Below are positions 54,984 to 63,085 of a DNA stretch of 64,000 bases, piece after piece. This DNA is from Pseudomonas bharatica CSV86 (GTDB lineage Bacteria > Pseudomonadota > Gammaproteobacteria > Pseudomonadales > Pseudomonadaceae). The position numbers and the translations under genes were made by a program. The notes beneath the pieces are model-generated. The model was not told the DNA's origin. It saw only the letters and a list, made by a program, of their open reading frames with translations, and did not search any database. The stretch covers positions 124,001 through 188,000 of the forward strand of contig NZ_AMWJ02000001.1 in the NCBI RefSeq assembly GCF_000319305.2, in the 5' to 3' direction. Every line of letters begins with the position of its first letter. Within the stretch, counting starts at the first letter, position 1.

Positions 54984-56411
54984 TCAGAGTGAATTCAGGA
55001 AAGCCAGCAGCGCCTCGCGCTGGCCGGCATCGAAGGACAACACACGCTGGCGGGCGGCTTCTGCCTCGCCGCCGTGCCAGAGCACGGCTTCAAGCAGATT
55101 GCGGGCCCGGCCATCGTGAAGGAACTGGGTATGGCCGCTGACGAGCTGGTTCTTGCCGATGCCCCACAGCGGCGGGGTGCGCCAGTCCTGGCCGCTGGCG
55201 GCGAACTCGCTGCGCTGGTCGGCCAGGCCCGGGCCCATGTCGTGCAGGAGCAGGTCGCTATAGGGCCAGATAGTCTGGTTGGCCAGCTCCGGCTCGGCGG
55301 CATTGGCCGAGGTCACGAACTTGGGCGTGTGGCAGCCCTGGCAACCGGCCTGGTAGAACAGGTTCTTGCCGGCCAGCACCTGGGGCGAATCGACGTCCTT
55401 GCGTGCCGGTACCGCCAGGTTGCGGGTGTAGTAGAGGATCAGCCGCAGAATGTTGTCGCTGACTTCCTGCTCGCCATTGGCGCCGTTGCCGTTGGGCGCG
55501 GCCAGGCAATCGGCCTGGGCCGGGGTGCAGTCGTCGAAGGGGCGCAGGGTGGTGGTCAGGCCCATGTCGCCAGACAGCGCGTGGACGTTCTGCTGGTTGA
55601 GGTTGGGTTGCCCGGCCTTCCAGCCGAAACGTCCGAGCACGGTCTCGCCCCGGGCATCGTCCCAGACCCGGTTGGGCCGGCCGCGGATGCCGTCGCCGTT
55701 GCGATCGTCGGGGTCGGCGTTGGCCAGGATCGCTTCCTCGGGAATGGCTTCGAGCAGGCCGAGGCCGATCATCGGCGGGGCGATGCGCGCGGAGAAACGG
55801 GTGTCCGGGTGCATGGGGCCATAGCCGAGCTGGGTGATCGCCAGCCTGGGCTTGCGCAGTTCGACCTGGGTACCGTCCTTGAAGGTCACGGTCTGCGGCT
55901 CGTACTCGACCCGCACCTTGCCTTCCGGCGCGACGCCGGGGATGGCCATGTCCTGCAACTGACCGCCATAGACCGGCTCGGGAACGATGCCCAGGCGTTC
56001 GATGATCTTGGCGTATTCCGGCTGGTCGGGGATCGACAGGCGCACCAGCATCGACACCGCGTTGCTGTCGCCGGGCTCTGGCGGATGGCCGCGACCGTCG
56101 CGGATATGGCAGTTCTGGCAGGCATTGGTGTTGAACAGCGGGCCAAGGCCGTCGCGAGCGGTGGTGGTCGAGGGGGCGATCACCCAAGGATTGCGGAAGA
56201 AGCTGTTGCCGACGTTGAAATCCAGGCGGCGAGCGGGTGTCAGGTTGGCCGAGGGCATCTGGTAGGCCCCGCGATCGCCGCGGTTCACCGTGGTATCGCC
56301 ACCGGCACGGGCTTCGCCCGGCTCTGCCTGGGTGAAGCGCGGGGCTTCGTCGCAGGCGGCCAGGGGCAGGGCCAGCAGCAGGGGCAGACACAGGCGACGC
56401 AACGAGGGCAT
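54984..56411 (-). CDS. Di-haem oxidoreductase-like lipoprotein (DUF1111)
   Basis: This 475-residue protein starts at ATG 56411 (MPSLRRLCLPLLLALPLAAC), a lipoprotein signal. Two CxxCH haem sites are visible (NACQNCH and AGCQGCH). Other family stretches are GLGPLFNTNACQNCHIRDGRG, RNGDGIRGRPNRVWD and FLHDGRARNLLEAVLWHGGEA. It is related to bacterial di-haem peroxidases and thiol oxidoreductase-like proteins and may reduce or oxidise iron for the neighbouring imelysins; that role is inferred. It leads the three-gene set. Confidence 0.87.
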   Translation of the reverse strand: MPSLRRLCLPLLLALPLAACDEAPRFTQAEPGEARAGGDTTVNRGDRGAYQMPSANLTPARRLDFNVGNSFFRNPWVIAPSTTTARDGLGPLFNTNACQNCHIRDGRGHPPEPGDSNAVSMLVRLSIPDQPEYAKIIERLGIVPEPVYGGQLQDMAIPGVAPEGKVRVEYEPQTVTFKDGTQVELRKPRLAITQLGYGPMHPDTRFSARIAPPMIGLGLLEAIPEEAILANADPDDRNGDGIRGRPNRVWDDARGETVLGRFGWKAGQPNLNQQNVHALSGDMGLTTTLRPFDDCTPAQADCLAAPNGNGANGEQEVSDNILRLILYYTRNLAVPARKDVDSPQVLAGKNLFYQAGCQGCHTPKFVTSANAAEPELANQTIWPYSDLLLHDMGPGLADQRSEFAASGQDWRTPPLWGIGKNQLVSGHTQFLHDGRARNLLEAVLWHGGEAEAARQRVLSFDAGQREALLAFLNSL

Positions 56412-56565
56412 GAATGATCCCGGACGGTGTTCGAAAACAGCCCGCAAGCTTAACAGGAGCGGGCGGAGTGAATAAGAGGGATTTGCGTTTGCCGGATGAA
56501 ATCGTTGTCAGTTATGTGGGACTTTTGATTGGGGGCAAGGATCTGGCGGGTGTGCTGTTCTTCAG

Positions 56566-56648
56566 GGCCTCATCGCTGGCAAGCCAGCTCCCACAGGGTT
56601 AGCGGTGCATGCAGAACCTGTGGGAGCTGGCTCGCCAGCGATGAGGCC
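56566..56648. repeat. REP doublet
   Basis: Inverted units at about 56566-56597 and 56617-56648, the second with CTGGCTCGCCAGCG (one base changed from the usual core), between the di-haem gene and icmP. Confidence 0.85.
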
Positions 56649-56674
56649 ATCAGCCACACCACAAACCCGGGACA

Positions 56675-56706
56675 ATAAAAAAGGCGACCCGAAGGTCGCC
56701 TTTCTC
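56675..56706 (-). terminator. Terminator after icmP
   Basis: On the minus strand GGCGACC pairs with GGTCGCC around a four-base loop, followed by a T run (AAAAAA on the plus strand at about 56677-56682). Confidence 0.85.
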
Positions 56707-56721
56707 GAAACCGGAGCCGGA

Positions 56722-58062
56722 TCAGAATTCGTGATCGGCGGTATCCGGGTTCAGGTCGGTGATGCCCAGCTTAGCAGCGGCCTGTTCGATCGCGCCGGTC
56801 TGCTTGACCAGCGAAGCGATGGCGTCACGCACGATCTGGTTGCCGGCGGCATTGTCGGCGGCGATCAGTTGGTCGTAGTGCTCGCCCTTGAGGGCATGGT
56901 CGACGATAACCTGGATCTTGGCCTCGGTTGCGGCCAGGTCATCCTGCAGGGTCTTGTCCGCGGCCGGATCGACCTTGGCCACCAGCGACGACAGGCTCGG
57001 GCCGGTCAGCTTGCTGCCATCGACGCGGGTGTACTCGCCCAGGTAGACGTTGCGGATGCCCTTGGCGTCGTAGAAGTGCGAATAGTGAGTGTTGTCGCTG
57101 AAGCAGTCGTGCTCGTCTTCCGGCGAGTTGGCTTCCAGGGACACCTTCATGCGCTCGCCTGCCAGTTCACCCAGCGACAGGCTGCCCATGCCGAACAGCA
57201 TCTTGCGCAGGCCGTTGGCGACCGGCTCGGCCTCCAGGCTGGCGCGGTAGTTGTCGGTGACGTTCGGCGCCCAGTTCTTGACCATTTCCTCCAGGTCGCT
57301 GACCAGCAGGTCGGTGACGGCCTTGAGGTAGGCGCGACGGCGATCGTTGTGGCCGCCGGTGGCACCCTGGCCTTCGAGGTAGTCCGAGGCCGGACGGTTG
57401 CCGGCGCCCGGGCCGGTGCCGTTCAGGTCCTGGCCCCAGAGCAGGAATTCGATGGCGTGGTAGCCCGTGGCGACGTTGGCCTCGGAACCGCCCAGCTCGT
57501 TCAGGGTGGCGAGTTTTTCCGGGGTGATGTCCTTCACGTCGATCTTGTCTTCGCCGACCTGGATCTCGGTGTTGGCGATGATGTTGGCGCTGGCCGCCGG
57601 GTTGCCCAGGGCGTGCTCGTAGCTCTTGTCGACGTAGTCGATCAGGCCTTCGTCCAGCGGCCATGCGTTCACCTGGCCTTCCCAGTCGTCGATGATGGTG
57701 TTGCCGAAGCGGAACGCCTCGCTCTGCAGGTACGGGACGCGGGCCGCTACCCAGGCTTCGCGGGCTGCCTTGAGGGTTTCGTCGTTGGGCTTGGCAAGGA
57801 AGGCGTCGATGGCGCCCTGCAGGGTTTTCGCGGTGCTCAGGGAGTCGCTGTAGACCGCGTAGACGATCTCGGCGTAGTGCTTGACCACGGCCTGCGCGGC
57901 CGCTTCGTCGACCGCGCCGGCGGCGGCCGGAGCAGCCGGGGTGGCGGCAGCTGCCGGTGCCTGGGCTTGCGGGGCGGCGGCCTTGTCCTTGCCCTCGCCG
58001 CAACCGGCGAGGGAGATGGCGATGGCCAACAGACTGGCGGTAGCCAGAGGCATACGAATCAT
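56722..58062 (-). CDS. icmP: Imelysin IcmP (insulin-cleaving metalloproteinase-like lipoprotein)
   Basis: This 446-residue lipoprotein starts at ATG 58062, with AGGA at good spacing; the lipobox is LAGC. An Ala-rich linker follows, then an imelysin domain. The GxHxxE motif is in ATGYHAIEFLLWGQDL. The length equals P. aeruginosa IcmP, and the position matches PA4370. It was first described as a protease, but structural work on the family points to iron binding. A Fur-box-like palindrome overlaps the predicted promoter. Confidence 0.9.
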   Translation of the reverse strand: MIRMPLATASLLAIAISLAGCGEGKDKAAAPQAQAPAAAATPAAPAAAGAVDEAAAQAVVKHYAEIVYAVYSDSLSTAKTLQGAIDAFLAKPNDETLKAAREAWVAARVPYLQSEAFRFGNTIIDDWEGQVNAWPLDEGLIDYVDKSYEHALGNPAASANIIANTEIQVGEDKIDVKDITPEKLATLNELGGSEANVATGYHAIEFLLWGQDLNGTGPGAGNRPASDYLEGQGATGGHNDRRRAYLKAVTDLLVSDLEEMVKNWAPNVTDNYRASLEAEPVANGLRKMLFGMGSLSLGELAGERMKVSLEANSPEDEHDCFSDNTHYSHFYDAKGIRNVYLGEYTRVDGSKLTGPSLSSLVAKVDPAADKTLQDDLAATEAKIQVIVDHALKGEHYDQLIAADNAAGNQIVRDAIASLVKQTGAIEQAAAKLGITDLNPDTADHEF

Positions 58063-58128
58063 GGCGAATTCCTGCATCGAAGGTTGAACAGACGTGCAGA
58101 AGGCCGCACGCGAAAAAAAAGCTGCGAC

Positions 58129-58158
58129 ATAATGCGAAAGATTTGCATTTTGTGTAAA
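58129..58158 (-). promoter_or_regulatory. icmP promoter with embedded Fur-box-like palindrome
   Basis: On the minus strand TTTACA (58158-58153) and CATTAT (58134-58129) are 18 bases apart. Between and overlapping them the palindrome AATGCGAAAGATTTGCATT (58131-58149) has Fur 7-1-7 symmetry and matches AATGATAATNATTATCATT at about 13 of 18 positions. It lies 69 bp before the icmP start. Confidence 0.6.
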
Positions 58159-58214
58159 GAGGCCATCACGCAAATATTCCAGGCGTGTCGTACCCGGACA
58201 ACCTTGATGTCGTC

Positions 58215-60266
58215 CTACAGCACTGAGACCTGGCTGCGTTGGGCCTGCTTGAGGAATGCCGTGAGTTCACGCGCGGGCAGCGGCTTGCTGTAGTGATAGC
58301 CCTGGCCCTCGTGGCAGCCCTGGGCAACGATGTAGGCCTCCTGCTCGGCGGTTTCCACGCCCTCGGCGATCACCTGCATGCCCAGGCTTTTGCCAAGCTG
58401 GATGATGGCGCGGACGATGGTGGCGTCGTCGTCGTCCTCCAGCAGGTCCTGGACGAAGCTCTTGTCGATCTTGATCTTGTCCAGGGGCAGGGATTTCAGG
58501 TAGCTCAGGGAGGAGTAGCCGGTGCCGAAGTCGTCGATGGCGATCAGTGCACCGGAACGGCGCAGGCTCAGCAGATGCTGGGCGGCGGTGCTGATGTCTT
58601 CCATCAGGCCGGTCTCGGTGACTTCCAGCTCCAGGCTGCGCGGCGGCAGGCGGTAGATCTGCAGCAGGTTGTTGACCACCCGCGGCAGCTCGCTGTGGTG
58701 CAACTGCACGGTGGACAGGTTGACCGCCATGCGCAGCTCGCTGAAGCCCTGGTCGTGCCATTCGCGCAACTGGCGGCAGGCCTGGTCGAGTACCCATTCG
58801 CCAATCGCGACGATATTGCCGTTCTGCTCGGCCAGCGGGATGAACTGGTCGGGCGGGACCATGCCCAGTTCCGGATGCTGCCAGCGCAGCAGCGCTTCGA
58901 CACCTACCACGCGCTGGTCGCGGTAGCTGATCTGCGGTTGGTAGACGAGGAACAGCTGGTTGCGCGGCAAGGCTTCGCGCAGGTCCTTTTCCAGTTCCCG
59001 GCGGCGGCGCATCTCGCTGTCCACGCTGGCGATGTAGAACTGGTAGCGGTTGCGCGAGCGGGACTTGGCCAGGGTCATGGTCTGTTCGGCTTTCTGCAAC
59101 AGCTTCTCGGTGCTGTCGCCATCTTCCGGGAACAGGGTGATGCCGATGGTGGCCCGCAGGCGGATCTCCTGCAGGTCGAGGGCGAAGGGGGCCTCCAGGT
59201 CGTCGAGGATGCTCTGGGCCAGTTCCGCCGCTTCGTAAGGCTGCTCGATATCGGCCTGGACCAGGGCGAACTGGTCGCCGCCCAGGCGGGCGAGGGCGCC
59301 CAGCCGACCGCTATGGGCACGCAGGCGGTCGGCCAGGGCCAGCAGCAACTGGTCGCCAGCCTGGTAGCTGAACTGTTCGTTGATGCCCTTGAAGTCATCG
59401 AGGCCGACGCAGATCACCGCGACCCGGCGTTGCAGGCGCCCGGCATCGACCAGGATCTTGTCCAGTTGCTGCTGGAGCTGCTGGCGATTGGGCAGGCCGG
59501 TAAGAAAGTCGTACTGGGCCATGCGCAGCAGGCTGTTTTCCGCCTCGTGGCGCAGATGGGTGTTGCGTTCGATCGAGGACAGCAATTGGTTGTGGGTGTT
59601 GATCCATAGCCCCAGTTCGTTGGTTTCGTGACCCTTGAGCAGCGGCAATTGATGCTCGCTGGGACGGTCCGGATTGATCTGGGTGAGGTGCTCGATGATC
59701 CGCGACAGCGGCTTGGTCAGCAGCCAGTGATAGACCAGGTACAGCACCAGGCCCATGGCCAGGGCCCGCAGCACGCCGGAAATGAAAATGATCACCGAGC
59801 TGAAGATGAAGCCTTGGCCGTAGCTGGCGGTATCCAGGGTGATGTTCAGATCGCCGTAGTATTCGCTGTAGGGCCCGCGACCGACCAGTTGGGTGGTGAA
59901 GGTGCGTTCCTGGCCAAGGATCAGGTCGGTCAGCCAGCGGGTGTTGTTCTGCTGCAGCGGGCGGGATTTTTCCGCGAGCATGGTTTCGTTGGGATGGCCG
60001 ATCGAGGCCATGCGCACCGCCTGGTCCTGGAACAGCCCCTCGATGACCTGCATGCCCATTTCCCGGTCAAGGCTGTACACCGCCTGGGTCGACGGGTCGC
60101 GGAACATGTCGAGGATGCGCTGGGCATCGCTGGCCACGGCCTGGCGAGTCTTGTAGGCGTCGAACACGATCTGCGCACAGCTGAGCACCACTCCGACGAT
60201 CAGCGCCGAAAGCAGGACAACCCTGAGCAACTTGACCGATAAGCTGTTCTTGAATTCCAGCTTCAA
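58215..60266 (-). CDS. bifA: Cyclic di-GMP phosphodiesterase BifA
   Basis: This 683-residue membrane protein has helices at about residues 12-34 and 156-180 around a periplasmic domain. A HAMP-like stretch, a GGDEF domain with the degenerate motif GGDQF, and an EAL domain (GVEALLRW, NLSTVQL, IDDFGTGYSSLSYL) follow. GGDQF is the variant seen in BifA, which degrades c-di-GMP and favours motility over biofilm. Position matches PA4367, next to sodB. Confidence 0.92.
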   Translation of the reverse strand: MKLEFKNSLSVKLLRVVLLSALIVGVVLSCAQIVFDAYKTRQAVASDAQRILDMFRDPSTQAVYSLDREMGMQVIEGLFQDQAVRMASIGHPNETMLAEKSRPLQQNNTRWLTDLILGQERTFTTQLVGRGPYSEYYGDLNITLDTASYGQGFIFSSVIIFISGVLRALAMGLVLYLVYHWLLTKPLSRIIEHLTQINPDRPSEHQLPLLKGHETNELGLWINTHNQLLSSIERNTHLRHEAENSLLRMAQYDFLTGLPNRQQLQQQLDKILVDAGRLQRRVAVICVGLDDFKGINEQFSYQAGDQLLLALADRLRAHSGRLGALARLGGDQFALVQADIEQPYEAAELAQSILDDLEAPFALDLQEIRLRATIGITLFPEDGDSTEKLLQKAEQTMTLAKSRSRNRYQFYIASVDSEMRRRRELEKDLREALPRNQLFLVYQPQISYRDQRVVGVEALLRWQHPELGMVPPDQFIPLAEQNGNIVAIGEWVLDQACRQLREWHDQGFSELRMAVNLSTVQLHHSELPRVVNNLLQIYRLPPRSLELEVTETGLMEDISTAAQHLLSLRRSGALIAIDDFGTGYSSLSYLKSLPLDKIKIDKSFVQDLLEDDDDATIVRAIIQLGKSLGMQVIAEGVETAEQEAYIVAQGCHEGQGYHYSKPLPARELTAFLKQAQRSQVSVL

Positions 60267-60563
60267 TGGGGAGTTCCTTAATCCATGCGCGCGGCATCAT
60301 TTTGACATCAATGATGACAGTCCACTATTGGCCTTTGCACGGAAAATGTGTGGCGTTCTGGCATTTTCCGCAGCCTGGTCCATCTCGTCCGGCAGACCTT
60401 CAGCACTGTATCGGTAGGGCTCCCGAACGACTTGAGTACCGGATGTCGGAAGATTCCCAAGGGATTGATGTTAGCGTGCCTGATTCAGGCAGCAAGCGTG
60501 CGGCTCTTCCCCGAGCGCAAAAAAAACCCGGCACGGGCCGGGTTTTTTTCAGAAGCGGGCGAC
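60267..60563. other. bifA upstream region
   Basis: About 300 bp between divergently ended bifA and sodB. It holds the bifA promoter region and, at 60519-60549, the sodB terminator. No gene is evident. Confidence 0.5.
60519..60549 (-). terminator. Terminator after sodB (works in both directions by symmetry)
   Basis: CCCGGC (60527-60532) pairs with GCCGGG (60537-60542), with A and T runs outside the stem. Confidence 0.85.
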
Positions 60564-61160
60564 TCAGGCAGTGAAGGTCTTGCCTTCGAACTGCTCGGCG
60601 ACGAACTTCCAGTTGACCAGGTTCCAGAACGCCTCGACGTATTTCGGACGGACGTTGCGGTAGTCGATGTAGTAGGCGTGTTCCCAGACGTCGCAGGTCA
60701 GCAGCGGAGTATCGCCATTGGTCAGCGGGTTGCCGGCGCCGATGGTGCTGGCCAGGGCCAGGGAGCCGTCGGCTTTCTTCACCAGCCAGCCCCAGCCGGA
60801 ACCGAAGGTGCCGACGGAAGTCTTGGTGAACTCTTCCTTGAACTTGTCGAAGGAGCCGAACGCAGCGTTGATGGCTTCAGCCAGGGCGCCGGTCGGTTGG
60901 CCACCGGCGTTCGGTGCCAGGCAGTTCCAGTAGAAGGTGTGGTTCCAGACCTGAGCGGCGTTGTTGAAGATGCCGCCCGAAGAAGTCTTGACGATTTCTT
61001 CCAGGGTCTTGCCTTCGAATTCGGTACCTGGGACCAGGTTGTTCAGGTTCACGACGTAGGTGTTGTGGTGCTTGTCGTGGTGGTATTCCAGGGTTTCCTT
61101 GGAAATGTGCGGCTGCAGGGCATCGTGGGCGTAAGGCAGCGGCGGCAATTCAAAAGCCAT
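60564..61160 (-). CDS. sodB: Iron superoxide dismutase SodB
   Basis: This 198-residue enzyme starts at ATG 61160 ([20 protein letters not shown]). Metal ligands are in [23 protein letters not shown] and the [11 protein letters not shown] signature. The [13 protein letters not shown] and FGSGWGWLV stretches favour the iron form. It detoxifies superoxide in the cytoplasm. Next to bifA as in P. aeruginosa. Confidence 0.96.
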   Translation of the reverse strand: MAFELPPLPYAHDALQPHISKETLEYHHDKHHNTYVVNLNNLVPGTEFEGKTLEEIVKTSSGGIFNNAAQVWNHTFYWNCLAPNAGGQPTGALAEAINAAFGSFDKFKEEFTKTSVGTFGSGWGWLVKKADGSLALASTIGAGNPLTNGDTPLLTCDVWEHAYYIDYRNVRPKYVEAFWNLVNWKFVAEQFEGKTFTA

Positions 61161-61350
61161 GTGGATTCTCCTAATCAGGTCTGGTGCGGTGAACGCAAGG
61201 CCGATCACGGGCGGCCGGAAAATGCATCGGCGAGTTTGTACTCTTTGCGACGCAGGCTCCGGATCATAGCACCGGGCCCGTGGGTAAACCACGCAACAAG
61301 TGTATGGACAAGAGGTTCCAGAGCCTTTTGCCCATACGGATGAGTGGCCT

Positions 61351-61950
61351 TCAGCTGAAGATCAGCTGTGCCGCCACGGCGAACATCATCACCGCCACCA
61401 TCAGGTCGAGCAGGCGCCAGGTGCCTGGCCGCGCCAGCCACGGGGCCAGCCATGCCGCACCGAGGGCAAGGGTGAAGAACCACAGCAGGGACGCACTGGC
61501 GGCCCCGGCGACATAGGCGCCGGGCACGCTCTGCTGGGCGCCGAGGGAGCCGATCAGCAGCACCGTGTCGAGGTACACGTGCGGATTGAGCAGGGTCACC
61601 GCCAGTGCACTGAGCAGTACGGCACGGCGCGAGCGCAGGCCCTGGCCGTCGCCCTGTTGCAGGCTCTGGCTGGAACAGGCGCGCATCAGCGCCTTGCTGC
61701 CGTACCAGACCAGGAACACGGCGCCACCCCAGCGGGCGACGGCGAGCAGGGTGGGATTCTGCGCCAGCACCGTCGCCAGGCCGAACACGCCGAGGGCGAC
61801 CAGCACCGCATCGCAAAGCACGCACAGCGCGGCCACCGGCAGGTGATGTTCCCGGCGCAGGCTCTGGGCGAGGACGAAGGCGTTCTGGGTACCGATGGCC
61901 ATGATCAGGCCGAAGGCGACGAGGAGGCCGTTGAGGTAGCTTTGCCACAT
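61351..61950 (-). CDS. LysE/ArgO-family amino-acid exporter
   Basis: This 199-residue membrane protein has about six helices, starting at ATG 61950. LysE-family signatures are [20 protein letters not shown] and the central [18 protein letters not shown]. It is divergent from an ArgP-type regulator, which is the classic exporter-regulator pair for arginine or lysine export. A REP doublet lies in the shared promoter region. Confidence 0.9.
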   Translation of the reverse strand: MWQSYLNGLLVAFGLIMAIGTQNAFVLAQSLRREHHLPVAALCVLCDAVLVALGVFGLATVLAQNPTLLAVARWGGAVFLVWYGSKALMRACSSQSLQQGDGQGLRSRRAVLLSALAVTLLNPHVYLDTVLLIGSLGAQQSVPGAYVAGAASASLLWFFTLALGAAWLAPWLARPGTWRLLDLMVAVMMFAVAAQLIFS

Positions 61951-61984
61951 GGGTATGACTCCGGATCTTCTAGTGCTTTCCAGG

Positions 61985-62066
61985 GCCCTATCGCTGGCAA
62001 GCCAGCTCCCACAGGGTCGGCGGTGCATGCACTACCTGTGGGAGCTGGCTTGCCAGCGATGAGGCC
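61985..62066. repeat. REP doublet within the argO/argP divergent region
   Basis: Inverted units at 61985-62013 and 62036-62066 with the usual core occupy nearly half of the 192-bp gap between the exporter and regulator genes, leaving about 35 bp on the exporter side and 76 bp on the argP side. Confidence 0.85.
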
Positions 62067-62142
62067 CTCAATGACTAGTAATTCTCCGGTCTTTGCAGCT
62101 ATAAGAAAAACCAATAAACCTCATCCCGCATTAGGAAATCTG

Positions 62143-63072
62143 ATGTTCGACTACAAGCTGCTCTCGGCCCTCGCCGCCGTCATCGAACAGGCCGGTTTCG
62201 AGCGCGCCGCGCAACTGCTGGGCTTGTCGCAATCGGCGATCTCCCAGCGCATCAAACTTCTCGAGGCCCGGGTCGGACAGCCGGTACTGGTGCGTGCCAC
62301 TCCCCCGGCGCCCACGGAAATCGGTCGCCGCCTGCTCAACCATGTGCAGCAGGTGCGCCTGCTCGAGCGCGATCTGCAAGGCCAGGTCCCGGCGCTGGAT
62401 GAAGAGGGCCTGCCGGAACGCCTGCGCATTGCGCTCAACGCCGACAGCCTGGCGACCTGGTGGGCCGAGGCCGCCGAGGACTTCTGCGCGCGGACCCAGG
62501 TGCTGCTCGACCTGGTGGTGGAAGACCAGGAAGTCGGCCTCAAGCGCATGCGTGCCGGCGAGGTGGCCGGTTGCCTGTGTGCCAGCGAACGCCCGGTGGC
62601 CGGGGCACGCAGCGTGCTGCTCGGGGCGATGCGCTATCGTGCGCTGGCCAGCCCGGCCTTCATGGCCCGGCATTTCAACGAGGGCGTCGATCCGCAACGC
62701 CTGGCCCGCACCCCGGCCATCGTGTTCGGCCCGGATGATTTCCTCCAGCATCGCTACCTGGCTTCATTAGGCATCAGCGATGGTTTCCTGCATCATCTGT
62801 GTCCTTCATCCGAAGGCTTCCTGCGCCTGACCGAGGCCGGCATGGGCTGGGGCCTGGTGCCCGAGCTGCAGGCCAGGGAACAACTGGCAAGCGGGCGGCT
62901 GGTCGAAGTCCTCCCGGAGCGCCCCATCGATGTGCCTTTGTACTGGCACCATTGGCGCAACGGCGGGCAACTGCTGGCCCGGCTCACCGATCATCTGCGC
63001 CGCAGCGCCGGGCAGTGGCTGGTGCCGTGGGACGCCCGGACGGCGTCTGCACCTTCAGGAAAAAAAACGTAA
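62143..63072 (+). CDS. argP: LysR-family regulator ArgP
   Basis: This 309-residue regulator starts at ATG 62143 (MFDYKLLSALAAVIEQAGFE). The N-terminal LysR helix-turn-helix is AAQLLGLSQSAISQRIKLLEARVG. The effector domain follows; GWGLVPELQAREQLASGRL is near the end. ArgP activates exporter transcription in response to arginine and blocks it with lysine. Divergence from the LysE-family gene supports the assignment. Confidence 0.9.
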   Translation: MFDYKLLSALAAVIEQAGFERAAQLLGLSQSAISQRIKLLEARVGQPVLVRATPPAPTEIGRRLLNHVQQVRLLERDLQGQVPALDEEGLPERLRIALNADSLATWWAEAAEDFCARTQVLLDLVVEDQEVGLKRMRAGEVAGCLCASERPVAGARSVLLGAMRYRALASPAFMARHFNEGVDPQRLARTPAIVFGPDDFLQHRYLASLGISDGFLHHLCPSSEGFLRLTEAGMGWGLVPELQAREQLASGRLVEVLPERPIDVPLYWHHWRNGGQLLARLTDHLRRSAGQWLVPWDARTASAPSGKKT

Positions 63073-63085
63073 GGCGGAGTGCTTC

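Larger units (their letters stand above)
56412..56721. other. Gap between icmP and the di-haem gene
   Basis: The 310 bp contain a REP doublet and the icmP terminator, described separately. No gene and no clear Fur-like site is visible here, so the di-haem operon may have its own unrecognised promoter or depend on readthrough. Confidence 0.5.
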
